From Planctomycetota bacterium (GTDB lineage Bacteria > Planctomycetota > PUPC01 > DSUN01): 32,916 nucleotides of DNA. Where the stretch lies: assembly GCA_016872875.1 (NCBI GenBank), contig VGYW01000031.1:1-32916 (forward strand). The letters are read 5' to 3'. The position numbers and the translations under genes are program-made. Below are positions 12,908 through 21,018 of the stretch, one piece after another. Each line of letters begins with the position of its first letter. Position 1 is the stretch's first letter. Below the pieces are notes generated by a model. The model saw only the letters and a program-made list of their open reading frames with translations, was not told the origin of the DNA and searched no databases.

Positions 12908-13927
12908 ATGAAAGCCGTTCTCCTCGCCGCCGGGAAGGGCACGCGGATGGCGGGCCTGTGCGACGCCCTCCCGAAGCCGCTCCTGCCCATCGCCAACAGG
13001 CCGGCACTCGTCCACACCATCGGCCAGTTCGAGGCCGCAGGCGTCAGCGAACTCCTCCTCGTCGTCGGCCACCAGGCCCAGGAGGTGCGCAATGCCCTCG
13101 GCGACCGCTGCGGCGGGGTGCGGCTTTCCTACGTCGTGCAGTCTGACCCAAGGGGGACCGGTCAGGCCACGGCCCTCGCCGAGGAGTTCGCCGCGGGGCA
13201 GCCCTTCCTGATGATGTTCGGCGACATTGTGACCTCGCGCCGCCACGCGCCCGAAGTCCTCCGCATCTACGCCGAGGAGAGGCCCGACGCCATCCTGGCC
13301 GTCCGCTACTTCCGCGACCCGGCCTCGGGCGGAGCCGTCTACCTCGACGGCAACTGTGTCGCGCGCATCGTCGAGAAGCCCAAGCCGCGCGAGACGGCGA
13401 CCCACTACATCAACGCCGGCATCTTCGTCCTGCCCCCCGCCATCTTCGGCCTGCTGCGGAGCGTCGGCCTCTCGCCACGCGGCGAGTACGAGCTCACCGA
13501 CGCCATCCGCATGCTCCTCGACCGCGGCCTGCGGGTCCGCGCCTACGACCTGCCCGGCTTCTGGGTGAACCTGACCGACCCCACGAGCTACCTGGAGGCC
13601 CAACGCGAGCTCCTTGCGGAACTTGACCCGCGCCCGCCCGCGGTGCCGAGCGAAGTGGCGGTCGAGCCGCCCGTGGCCATTGGCTCGGGGTGCGAGCTCA
13701 GCCACTGCCGCATCGGCCCGGACGTCAGCATCGGCGGCCGCTGCGCCGTCGGCGCCGGCGCCGCCCTCCGCAACGCCGTCGTCATGGACGGCGCCTCAAT
13801 CGGCCCGGGAGCCGTGCTCGATGGCGCCATCGTTGGCCTCGGCGCCGCCGTCTCCCCGGGCGCTCGCCTCGGCGCCGACGCGGCCGGCCGGCCCGCCGTC
13901 GTCCTCCACGCCACCCGCCACCCGTAG
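12908..13927 (+). CDS. Sugar-1-phosphate nucleotidyltransferase with hexapeptide tail
   Basis: A cytosolic enzyme of 339 residues that joins a sugar-1-phosphate to an NTP, making an activated sugar for envelope or exopolysaccharide synthesis. The N-terminal NTP_transferase domain shows the nucleotide loop LLAAGKGTRM, the DALPKPLLPIANRP motif, GTGQATALAEE and the metal-binding Asp in MMFGDIVTS. Sugar-site residues are in INAGIFVLPP and the EKPKP loop. From about residue 255, repeats such as IGSGCELSHCRIGPDVSIGG form a left-handed beta-helix, as in GlmU or mannose-1-phosphate guanylyltransferase-like proteins. The acceptor sugar and nucleotide cannot be told. It is the last gene of the division cluster by position. 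Confidence 0.88.
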   Translation: MKAVLLAAGKGTRMAGLCDALPKPLLPIANRPALVHTIGQFEAAGVSELLLVVGHQAQEVRNALGDRCGGVRLSYVVQSDPRGTGQATALAEEFAAGQPFLMMFGDIVTSRRHAPEVLRIYAEERPDAILAVRYFRDPASGGAVYLDGNCVARIVEKPKPRETATHYINAGIFVLPPAIFGLLRSVGLSPRGEYELTDAIRMLLDRGLRVRAYDLPGFWVNLTDPTSYLEAQRELLAELDPRPPAVPSEVAVEPPVAIGSGCELSHCRIGPDVSIGGRCAVGAGAALRNAVVMDGASIGPGAVLDGAIVGLGAAVSPGARLGADAAGRPAVVLHATRHP

Positions 13928-14080
13928 CCGGCCTCTCCGAGGCGGACTTGTGCCGGCCAAGACGGGAGCGCCACCTCTGCCGCTGGCTCGCGGGGCCCTC
14001 CGAAGGAACTGCCCGGCCTGCGAGAAGTACCTGTTGCGGGCCTCTCCGCACAGCTCCCTGGTGAACTGGGGCATTGTGAC

Positions 14081-14112
14081 ATGATTCCACACTTGTACAA
14101 GTGTGAAATCAT
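14081..14112. promoter_or_regulatory. Long palindrome with CACACTTGTACAAGTGTG core, copy A
   Basis: 32-bp inverted repeat centred at 14096.5, with a perfect 18-bp core and a single C/A mismatch (14087/14106). The TTGTACAA centre would suit a dimeric repressor, for example of the GntR type; this is a guess. The outer bases are ATGATT/AATCAT. Confidence 0.75.
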
Positions 14113-14231
14113 CCTTACCCGACTGCGTGGGAGAGAGCTGGAATGCCCTTACAGGAGAGAGGGAGTCCCTGGTCGCTCTGGAGGCGCGGCAGCCCTCTCG
14201 CGGTTGACCCCTGAGGCGAAGATGCGTTGGG

Positions 14232-14267
14232 GGAGGATTCCACACTTGTACAAGTGTGAAATCCTCC
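14232..14267. promoter_or_regulatory. Long palindrome with CACACTTGTACAAGTGTG core, copy B
   Basis: 36-bp inverted repeat centred 153 bp after copy A, with the same core and the same C/A mismatch. The outer arms differ from copy A (GGAGGATT/AATCCTCC), but in a way that keeps pairing. It lies about 210 bp upstream of the UROD-like start. Confidence 0.75.
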
Positions 14268-14476
14268 TCCACACGCCGCGGGCGGGACCACGACCGGGAC
14301 GGTTGAAAGTGCGCTGCGACACGTGGGCGCGAAAGTCCCTGTCGCACCCAAAGCGCAAAGCGGCTTTGACACGCGCGGGCGGAGAAGCTATCCTGCTGGG
14401 GTCGCCGACACAGGCGAAGGTCCGCGCCACCAAGACAGCGACCAACCGTGGCACCTGAGGGGTCGAGCGTCCGCCC

Positions 14477-15550
14477 ATGAGCCAGATGACCTCTGCCGAG
14501 CGAGTGCTGTGCGTGCTGCGCCGAGAGCAGCCGGACCGCATCCCGCACTTCGAGTGGATCATAGACCGCCACGTGCGCGAGGCCATCTGCCCCGGCTGCA
14601 CGATGGAGGAGTTCACGGTCAGAATGGGCCTCGACGCCATCCTCACGGCGCCCGACTTCAAGAAGGAGAAGCTCGGCCCAGGCCTCCAACGCCATGAATG
14701 GGGCATGGTGATGAAGGACTCGGGCGAGGAGCACGGCGTCGCCGTCGAGCACCCCGTCCAGTCCCTCGATGCGCTCCGCAACTACCGCCCGCCCGACCCC
14801 CACGCCCCCGGCCGCTACGCGAGCATCGAGCGCGTGGTCGCTCGCTACAAGGGCAAACTCGCCGTGGGCGTCCACCTCAACGATGTCTTCTCCATCCCCC
14901 GCTACCTGGCTGGCTTCGAGATGCTGATGATGGCCTTCGCGGGCGAGCCCGAGCTCATCCAGGGCCTCGTGGACATCTCGGTGAACGCGAACATCGAGAT
15001 GGCCCGCGAGGTGGCGAAGCGGGGGGTGGACTTCGTTTTCACCGGCGACGACTACGCCTCTGCGAGCGGCCCCTTCATGTCGCCCGCCATGTTCCGCAAG
15101 TTCCTCTACCCCGGCCTCAAGCGGGTCATGGCCGCCTTCAAGGACTGCGGCCTGCCCGTCATCAAGCACAGCGACGGCGACATCCGCCCCATCCTGGACA
15201 TGATTCTCGATTCGGGGATCGACTGCCTCGATCCGATCGATCCGCTGGGCGGGCTGGACATGGGCGAGTTCAAGCGCAAGTATGGCGGCCGCATCGCGCT
15301 CAAAGGCAACGTGAACTGCGCCCAGACCCTCACCTTCGGCACCGAGAGGCAGGTGGTGGACGAAACGCTCGCCGTCATCCGCGCGGCCGGGCCGGGCGGC
15401 GGCCTTATCCTCTCTTCCTCAAATAGCATCCACTCGTCCGTCAAGCCGGGCAACTACCTGGCGATGTGGAACGCCATTCGCATGTTCGGCAGGTATCCGC
15501 TTCAATTGGAGGCCTGGAGCGATTCGGGAGCGATTGAGGCGTTCTCCTGA
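14477..15550 (+). CDS. Uroporphyrinogen decarboxylase-family protein
   Basis: This 357-residue TIM-barrel protein of the UROD/methyltransferase superfamily starts MTSAERVLCVLRREQPDRIPHFEW, typical for the family. Further blocks are FTGDDYASASGPFMSPAMFRKFLYP, PVIKHSDGDIRPILDMIL and ALKGNVNCAQTLTFGT, ending with SSSNSIHSSVKPGNY. The central HSDG replaces the HxC zinc site of MtaA-type methyltransferases, as is often seen in family members of unknown function. It is the first gene of a likely operon with an FGGY kinase, a RhaT-like transporter and a GldA-like dehydrogenase, which argues for a part in sugar or polyol metabolism and against heme synthesis. ATG 14486 is an alternative start. The two palindromes upstream are probable control sites. 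Confidence 0.85.
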   Translation: MSQMTSAERVLCVLRREQPDRIPHFEWIIDRHVREAICPGCTMEEFTVRMGLDAILTAPDFKKEKLGPGLQRHEWGMVMKDSGEEHGVAVEHPVQSLDALRNYRPPDPHAPGRYASIERVVARYKGKLAVGVHLNDVFSIPRYLAGFEMLMMAFAGEPELIQGLVDISVNANIEMAREVAKRGVDFVFTGDDYASASGPFMSPAMFRKFLYPGLKRVMAAFKDCGLPVIKHSDGDIRPILDMILDSGIDCLDPIDPLGGLDMGEFKRKYGGRIALKGNVNCAQTLTFGTERQVVDETLAVIRAAGPGGGLILSSSNSIHSSVKPGNYLAMWNAIRMFGRYPLQLEAWSDSGAIEAFS

Positions 15551-15551
15551 T

Positions 15552-15629
15552 GCGTGCCGCGTCCCGCGTCCCGCGTGCCACGAGAAGAACGGGCTGACTC
15601 TTGGTTTGGGCACGCGGGACGCGGCACGG
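15552..15629. repeat. Inverted heptamer tracts between the UROD and kinase genes
   Basis: The left tract is GCGTGCC, GCGTCCC, GCGTCCC, GCGTGCC (15552-15579). The right tract is GGCACGC, GGGACGC, GGCACGG (15609-15629). They are reverse complements and could form a strong hairpin in the polycistronic mRNA, ending ten bases before the kinase's AAGGAG. Confidence 0.8.
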
Positions 15630-15650
15630 AGCATACCCAAGGAGCACGGC

Positions 15651-17213
15651 ATGGAGTATCTTGTTGGCATTGACTTGGGCTCCACCAGCCTCAAGGCGGT
15701 CATCTACGATCTCGCGGGCAACGCGGTGGCCAAGGCCAGCCGCCCGACCGAGCGCTTCAACCCCGACCCCGCCCACCCCGACTGGGCAATCTGGAAGCCC
15801 GAGCAAATCTGGGGTGGCACCTGCGAAGCCCTCCGCGAAGCCATCGCAGCGCTCGATGTGGCCGCTCCTGGCACGCGGCACGCGGGACGCGGCACGCATC
15901 CCATCCGCGCCGTCGCCGTCACCGGCATGGGCATGGACGGCGTTCCCATGACCAAGGAGGGTGACTGGCTCTACCCCTTCATCTCCTGGCACTGCGCCCG
16001 CACGAAGCCGCAGCAGGAGTGGTGGCTGAAGAACATCGGCGCCGAAAGACAGTTCGCCATCAGCGGCAACCCCGTCTGGGCAATCAACTCGGCGCTCCGC
16101 ATCCTCTGGATGCGCGAGCACGAGCCCGCAGTCCTCGAGAAGGCCCACAAGTGGCTGCTGATCGAGGACTTCGTGAACTTCATGCTCTGCGGTGAGTTCG
16201 CGACCGACTACTCGATGGCCTCCAACACCCTGCTCTTCGACCAGCGGAAGCGCGCCTACTCCGATGAGCTGCTGAAGATTTCGGGCATTGACCGCGCGCT
16301 CCTGGCCGACCCGCGTCCGAGCGGCACCCTCCTCGGCCAGGTGCATGGGAGGGCGGCGGAGGCCACGGGGCTGCCAAAGGGCACGCCCGTGGTGCTGGGC
16401 GGCCACGACTTCCTCTGCGGCGCGCTGCCCGCGGGCGCGTTCAAGCCAGGCGTCGTGCTCTCCGTGCTCGGCACGTGGGACATCGTTGTCGCCGCCATCC
16501 CCGAGCCCGTGCTCACGCCCGAGGCGGCCGCGATGGGCACGTGGGTGGATTCGCACGTGGCCCGCGACATGTGGGCGGTGATGGGCTCGGCGGTGGCCGC
16601 CGAGATGCTCGAATGGTTCCGCGACCAGTTCGGCTCCGACGAGAAGCGGCGGGCCAAGGCCGAGGGGGGAGTTGACTGGGATTACCTGATGGCGGCAGCA
16701 CAGGCATCGCCGCCGGGGGCACACGGGGCCATGTTCCTCCCCCACATGTCGGGCAGCAGCTTCCCCATCGTGGACCCCAATTCGTCGGGGGCGTTCGTCG
16801 GCCTCCGCAACATCGTGACGAAGGGCGACATGACCCGCGCCGTGGTCGAGGGCCTCAGCTACCAGTTCCTCCAGATTCTCAAGGGTCTGGAGAGCGGCTT
16901 CGGCCTCAAGGCCGAAGCGCTCGTCGCCGTGGGCGGCGGGACGAAGAACCGCTTCGCCATGCAGAACAAGGCGGACATGGCGGGCAAGCCGATCGAGGCG
17001 CCCGAGATCGAGGAGGCCACGCCCCTGGGCGCGGCCATCCTGGCCGGCATCGGCGTGGGCCTCTACCGCGACGAGCAGGACGCCTACGGCCACGTGCGCC
17101 GCCCCGGCCGCGTCTACGAGCCCAACCCGGCCCTCACGGCGCAGTACGCCGAGTGGTACAAGACCTTCGAGCGGCTCTACCCCGCGCTGAGGCAGGTGCG
17201 GGGGCAGGAGTGA
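15651..17213 (+). CDS. FGGY-family carbohydrate kinase
   Basis: This 520-residue ATP-dependent sugar or polyol kinase has the two actin-like domains of the FGGY family. The phosphate-1 motif is GIDLGSTSLKAVIYD at the start. GMGMDGVPM lies in domain I. The likely catalytic Asp is in LGGHDFLCGALP. The C-terminal FGGY signature region reads VVEGLSYQFLQILKGLE, followed by the adenosine motif AVGGGTKNRFAMQNKADM. It is nearest in style to xylulokinase, fuculokinase or LsrK; the substrate is not determinable. ATG 15651 has AAGGAG six bases upstream. Residues about 73-83 (APGTRHAGRGTHP region) are coded by heptamer repeats and look like an inserted surface loop. With the RhaT-like transporter downstream it forms an uptake-and-phosphorylation pair. 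Confidence 0.9.
   Translation: MEYLVGIDLGSTSLKAVIYDLAGNAVAKASRPTERFNPDPAHPDWAIWKPEQIWGGTCEALREAIAALDVAAPGTRHAGRGTHPIRAVAVTGMGMDGVPMTKEGDWLYPFISWHCARTKPQQEWWLKNIGAERQFAISGNPVWAINSALRILWMREHEPAVLEKAHKWLLIEDFVNFMLCGEFATDYSMASNTLLFDQRKRAYSDELLKISGIDRALLADPRPSGTLLGQVHGRAAEATGLPKGTPVVLGGHDFLCGALPAGAFKPGVVLSVLGTWDIVVAAIPEPVLTPEAAAMGTWVDSHVARDMWAVMGSAVAAEMLEWFRDQFGSDEKRRAKAEGGVDWDYLMAAAQASPPGAHGAMFLPHMSGSSFPIVDPNSSGAFVGLRNIVTKGDMTRAVVEGLSYQFLQILKGLESGFGLKAEALVAVGGGTKNRFAMQNKADMAGKPIEAPEIEEATPLGAAILAGIGVGLYRDEQDAYGHVRRPGRVYEPNPALTAQYAEWYKTFERLYPALRQVRGQE
15870..15897. repeat. In-frame heptamers (GGCACGC) inside the FGGY kinase
   Basis: GGCACGC, GGCACGC, GGGACGC and GGCACGC in a row, the same family as 15609-15629 just upstream of the gene. 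It codes for GTRHAGRGTH in a loop before the conserved IRAVAVTGMGMDG block. Confidence 0.85.
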
Positions 17214-17220
17214 TGTGCCA

Positions 17221-17265
17221 GATCCGTCGGATCAGTCGGATCGGTCGGATCAGTCCGATCTATCC
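17221..17265. repeat. Five tandem 9-mers (GATCNGTCG) between kinase and rhaT-like genes
   Basis: GATCCGTCG, GATCAGTCG, GATCGGTCG, GATCAGTCC and GATCTATCC. As 9-mers they would encode a Ser-Asp-Gln/Arg repeat in the frame of the transporter, but the transporter's own start with a good ribosome binding site is further on, so this tract is probably untranslated or leader. Confidence 0.85.
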
Positions 17266-17283
17266 CTTTTCGAGGAGCGCGGC

Positions 17284-18384
17284 ATGGAAATCTGGCTGGG
17301 CTTCCTGTTCTTGTTCCTCGGCGCGGCGTGCGGCGGGTCGTTTGGCCTGCCGAGCAAGTTCGTGAAGAAGGACACGCCCTGGGAGGTGCTCTGGGGGCCG
17401 TTCTTCTTCTTCGTCACCATTCTGCTGCCGATTGTCCTCGGGCCGATTGTGGTGAAGGACTTCTGCGCGGTCTACGGGCGGGTGCCGATGGAGAAGCTGC
17501 TCCCCGTGCTCATCTTCGGGTTCCTCTGGGGCCTCGGCTCGATGACGCTGGGGCTGAGCTTCGCCTTCATCGGCCTGTCGCTGGCCTACGCGCTCAACTA
17601 CGGCGCGCAGATCATCTGCGGCTCGATGATGCCGATGGCGATCTTCCACGGCGGCGACATCGCGACGAGCCACGGGGCGGTGATCCTGGCCGGCGTGGCC
17701 GTCTGCGTGGTGGGCGTGATCGTCGCCGCGAAGGCCGCCGTGCTCAAGGAGGCCAGTCTGAAGAAGGACGTTGCGCCGGCCGACGCGGCCAAGAAGCCCA
17801 AGATGCTCATCGGGGTCACTATCGGCGTCGTCTCGGGTATCCTGTGCGCGTGCTGGTCCGTGGCGGGCGAGTACGCGGGGCCGGTCGGCGCCGAGGCGGG
17901 CAAGGCGGGCAACCCGCCCCACGCGGCGGCCTGGGCGGCCGTGTGCCTCATCCTCTGGGGCGGCATCCTCTCCGCCTGCGGCTACTGCGTCTACAAGCTC
18001 ACGAAGAACAAGACGTGGGGCCATCTGGTGAAGCCGGGGATCGGCCGCACCCTGGCGCTCGCCCTGGTCATGGCCGCGCTGCACGATGCGGCGGTCTTCT
18101 TCTACATCCTCAGCCTCGGCAGGCTGGGAACGCTCGGCACCCCCGTCGGCTATCCCGTCTTCATGTCCTTCGCAATCATCATCGGCAACCTCCACGGGTT
18201 CCGCACCGGCGAATGGAAGGGCGCCAGCAAGAGGAGCGTTCAGTGGATCGTCGCGGCCATCGTCGTGCTCATCATGGGCGTCGCCGTGCTCGCCCAGGGC
18301 AACGCCATGGCCGAGCGCGCGAAGAAACCAGCGTCGGTTCCCCAAGTCTCTGTCCCTCCCACCCAGGAAAAGGAGATCAGGTAA
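17284..18384 (+). CDS. RhaT-family sugar:H+ symporter
   Basis: This 366-residue inner-membrane protein has about ten hydrophobic helices and resembles the L-rhamnose/H+ symporter RhaT of the DMT superfamily. Family features are the N-terminal GFLFLFLGAACGGSFGLPSKFVK, PWEVLWGPFFFFVTILLPI, FGFLWGLGSMTLGLSFAFIGLSLAYALNYG and the C-terminal helix before AQGNAMAERAKK. RhaT homologs outside enterics may carry other deoxy-sugars or aldoses, so no symbol is given. ATG 17284 is chosen because GAGGAG lies seven bases upstream and the protein then starts like RhaT; the frame upstream translates 9-mer repeats. The next gene begins one base after its stop, so the two are co-transcribed. Confidence 0.88.
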   Translation: MEIWLGFLFLFLGAACGGSFGLPSKFVKKDTPWEVLWGPFFFFVTILLPIVLGPIVVKDFCAVYGRVPMEKLLPVLIFGFLWGLGSMTLGLSFAFIGLSLAYALNYGAQIICGSMMPMAIFHGGDIATSHGAVILAGVAVCVVGVIVAAKAAVLKEASLKKDVAPADAAKKPKMLIGVTIGVVSGILCACWSVAGEYAGPVGAEAGKAGNPPHAAAWAAVCLILWGGILSACGYCVYKLTKNKTWGHLVKPGIGRTLALALVMAALHDAAVFFYILSLGRLGTLGTPVGYPVFMSFAIIIGNLHGFRTGEWKGASKRSVQWIVAAIVVLIMGVAVLAQGNAMAERAKKPASVPQVSVPPTQEKEIR

Positions 18385-18385
18385 C

Positions 18386-19507
18386 ATGAAGTCAGTTCTT
18401 ATCTGTCCGCGGAAGTATGTCCAGGGCCGCAACGTGCTGGCCGAGGCGGGCAAGTACTTCGGCATGGTCGGCAAGAAGCCCCTCGTGCTCTGGGACCCCC
18501 GCGTCAAGGCCGCAGTCGGCGAAACCGTGCTCAACAGCCTCAAGGAGGCGAAGCTGGAGGTCGTGGACGTTGAGTTCCGTGGCGAGACGACGAAGGCCGA
18601 GGCGGCGCGCGTGCTGGCCATCGCCAAGAAGAAGCGCGCCGACGTGTCGGTCGGCATCGGCGGCGGCAAGACCCTCGACACCGCCAAGGCGGTCGCCGTC
18701 GAGGGCAAGCTCGGCATGATCACCTGCCCCACCATCGCCTCGAACGACTCGCCCACCAGCGCCGCAACCGTCTGGTACAGCGAGAAGGGCGACTTCATGG
18801 GCTTCGACTGCTGGCCCTTCAACCCCGACATCGTGATGGTGGACACCCAGGTGATCGCCGAGGCGCCCGTCCGCGCACTCGTGGCCGGCATGGGCGATGC
18901 GCTCGCAACCTGGGTGGAGACCCAGGCCGCCATGCGCACCCGCAAGGTCCTCAACCTCGGCGGCGGCACGCCCACCCTGGCCGCCGTCGCACTCGCACGC
19001 CTCTGCTACGACACGCTCATGGAGTTTGGCGTCGAGGCCAGGCGTGCCGTCGAGCTCCACGTCGTCACCCCCGCCGTCGAGAAGGTCATTGAGACGAACG
19101 TGCTGCACTCCGGCCTCGGCTTCGAGAGCGGCGGCCTCGCCACCGCCCACATGATCGGCAACCTGCTCACCGGCTACCCCGAGTGCAGGGCGCTCGGCAT
19201 GATGCACGGCGAGAAGGTCGCCTTCGGCGTCGCCAGCCAGCTCTGCATGGACCCCGACGTTTCGACGGCGGAAACCTATCGCATCATTGACTGGTGCATC
19301 GCGGTGGGCCTGCCCGTGACGCTGGCCGACCTGGGCCTGGCGGGCGCAGCGCGCGAGCGCTTCAAGCTCATCGGCGACGTGTGCGCCGGCCCCGGCTCGC
19401 TTTGCGCCAGCCACGCCTTCGAGGTCACATCCGAGGGCGTCGTGGACGCCATGTTCGCCGCCGACGCATTGGGCCAGGAGCGAAAGAAGAAACTCGGCGC
19501 ACCCTGA
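18386..19507 (+). CDS. Glycerol dehydrogenase-like, metal-dependent NAD+ oxidoreductase
   Basis: This 373-residue group III alcohol dehydrogenase of the GldA type interconverts a polyol and a ketone or aldehyde with NAD(H). The N-terminal domain has the nucleotide-binding GIGGGKTLDTAKAVA and the typical PTIASNDSPTSA block. The C-terminal helical domain has metal ligands in GMGDALATWVE (Asp), HSGLGFESGGLATAH (His) and MMHGEKVAFG (His). RBS AGGAG is 11 bases before the ATG. It belongs to the operon with the kinase and transporter. Acting on glycerol itself is only one option; related enzymes reduce lactaldehyde or dihydroxyacetone-type products of deoxy-sugar breakdown. Confidence 0.9.
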   Translation: MKSVLICPRKYVQGRNVLAEAGKYFGMVGKKPLVLWDPRVKAAVGETVLNSLKEAKLEVVDVEFRGETTKAEAARVLAIAKKKRADVSVGIGGGKTLDTAKAVAVEGKLGMITCPTIASNDSPTSAATVWYSEKGDFMGFDCWPFNPDIVMVDTQVIAEAPVRALVAGMGDALATWVETQAAMRTRKVLNLGGGTPTLAAVALARLCYDTLMEFGVEARRAVELHVVTPAVEKVIETNVLHSGLGFESGGLATAHMIGNLLTGYPECRALGMMHGEKVAFGVASQLCMDPDVSTAETYRIIDWCIAVGLPVTLADLGLAGAARERFKLIGDVCAGPGSLCASHAFEVTSEGVVDAMFAADALGQERKKKLGAP

Positions 19508-19531
19508 TCGGAGACGCCGAGGAGAGGTAGA

Positions 19532-19828
19532 ATGAGCGACTACTCGTTGGAAGTCACCTTCCGCGAAGGAAGGCCAACCGTGGCCTACCTCTGCGTACGC
19601 AGGAGCTCGGGCGAGAAAAGCTGTCGGACCAAGCTGGCGGACCCAGGCCTGGTTATTGACTTCAACCGGCAAGGGAAAGCCATCGGGGTCGAGATCCTCG
19701 CTCCCAGCATGCTCACGCTGAGGAGACTGAACCGTTTGCTGCGTGACCTCGGGCTGCCCACAGTGAAGCGAGCCCACGTGGCGCCGCTGTGGGGTCCAAA
19801 GGACCATATTCAGGACGGACGACGATGA
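19532..19828 (+). CDS. Small DUF2283-like protein
   Basis: This 98-residue soluble protein has GAGGAG upstream of its ATG. The block GLVIDFNRQGKAIGVEILAPS matches the pattern of DUF2283 proteins (Asp-X-Asp/Asn...Gly-X-X-X-Gly-Ile-Glu-Ile-Leu). Their function is not established. It lies 24 bases after the dehydrogenase stop, and its own stop overlaps the next start by 4 bp (ATGA), so it is co-translated with a secreted protein. Confidence 0.75.
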   Translation: MSDYSLEVTFREGRPTVAYLCVRRSSGEKSCRTKLADPGLVIDFNRQGKAIGVEILAPSMLTLRRLNRLLRDLGLPTVKRAHVAPLWGPKDHIQDGRR

Positions 19829-21018
19829 GGTTACCGGGTTTGGTTGTGTTGGTGGCATGGTCCTGTGCGGCGGGAGCGGGCGAGGGGCCGCCTGAGGCCA
19901 AGGCGGCGACGGAATCGCCGATCAAGTTTGTGATGCATCGCCTCGGCAACGTGCGCACCGAGGCCTGCGGCGTGGCCGACTTCAATGGCGATGGCAAGCT
20001 CGATATCGTGGCCGGCCCGTTCCTCTATCTGGCGCCCGACTTCAAGCCGCTCAAGGTGCGAACCATCCGCGGCACGGTGGACGATAAGGGCAAGGGCTAT
20101 GCCGACGACTTCATGAACCTGCCGCTCGACGTGGACGGCGACGGCAAGCCCGACGTGGTGTCGTGCGGCTGGTTCTCCACGAGCATCACCTGGAGCCGCA
20201 ACACGCTCGGCGCCGAGGGCGAATGGCCCGAGGAGGTCGCCGACAAGGGCGGGAACTTCGAGTGCGGCGACCTCGCCGACATTGACGGCGACGGCAAGGC
20301 GCTCGAAATCCTCCCGCATCACCCGCAGACGTTCTGGCTGGAAGTCGGCACGCTCCCCTCGGGCAAGCGCGGCCTCGTGAAGCACGTCATCTCGCCGAAG
20401 GCCATGAACTTCGGGGCAGGTGTCGGCGACATCAACGGCGACAAGCGGCCCGACGTGCTCCGCCCCGACGCCTGGTTCGAAGCCCCCGCCGACCCCCGCA
20501 AAGGGCAGTGGACCGAACACACCTGGGCGCTCGGAGCCAAGGACGGCAAGAAAGACCACACACCCCAAATCCTCGTCTACGACGCCAATGGCGACGGCCT
20601 GAACGACGTTATCACCAGCAACGCCCACAAGTACGGCATCTTCTGGTATCAGCAGGTCAAGGAGGGCGATGCGGTCTCCTGGAAGCAGCACGTCATTGAC
20701 GACACCTGGTCGCAGCCCCACAGCCTCGCCCTGGCCGACCTGGACGGCGATGGCGACCTCGACCTCGTGACGGGCAAGCGCTTCATGGCCCACAACGGCA
20801 GCGACCCCGGCGAGTTCGACCCCCTTGGCGTCTACTGGTACGAGTTCCGTCCGAAGCCAACCCCCACCTGGGCCAAGCACATCCTCTCCTACAACGAGGG
20901 CGTCGGCTCCGGCATGGACATCCACGCCGTGGACCTCGACGGCGACGGCGACCTCGACGTGGTGGTCACCGGCAAATGGGGCGGCCCGGCCTGGTTCGAA
21001 AACAAGCGGAAGCCTTGA
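19825..21018 (+). CDS. Secreted FG-GAP/VCBS-repeat protein
   Basis: An exported protein of 397 residues. A signal peptide (MRLPGLVVLVAWSCAAGAG) is followed by repeats with DxNxDGxxDxV calcium-binding loops: DFNGDGKLDIV, DVDGDGKPDVV, DIDGDGKALEI, DINGDKRPDVL, DANGDGLNDVI, DLDGDGDLDLV and DLDGDGDLDVV. Seven such blades fit a beta-propeller of the FG-GAP/integrin-alpha type. In PVC bacteria such proteins are common and are thought to bind or act on extracellular ligands or glycans. ATG 19825 is used because it overlaps the previous stop (ATGA) and begins the signal peptide. The next gene starts inside its stop codon (TGATG). Confidence 0.88.
   Translation: MRLPGLVVLVAWSCAAGAGEGPPEAKAATESPIKFVMHRLGNVRTEACGVADFNGDGKLDIVAGPFLYLAPDFKPLKVRTIRGTVDDKGKGYADDFMNLPLDVDGDGKPDVVSCGWFSTSITWSRNTLGAEGEWPEEVADKGGNFECGDLADIDGDGKALEILPHHPQTFWLEVGTLPSGKRGLVKHVISPKAMNFGAGVGDINGDKRPDVLRPDAWFEAPADPRKGQWTEHTWALGAKDGKKDHTPQILVYDANGDGLNDVITSNAHKYGIFWYQQVKEGDAVSWKQHVIDDTWSQPHSLALADLDGDGDLDLVTGKRFMAHNGSDPGEFDPLGVYWYEFRPKPTPTWAKHILSYNEGVGSGMDIHAVDLDGDGDLDVVVTGKWGGPAWFENKRKP

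Larger units (their letters stand above)
13928..14476. other. 549-bp regulatory gap with two long palindromes
   Basis: No gene is seen. The stretch holds the two palindromic sites listed separately, and at its left end a short inverted pair GCCGGC...GCCGGC around CTCTCCGAGGCGG, similar to the hairpin at 26318. The length and the paired sites suggest the control region of the operon starting at 14477. Confidence 0.6.
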
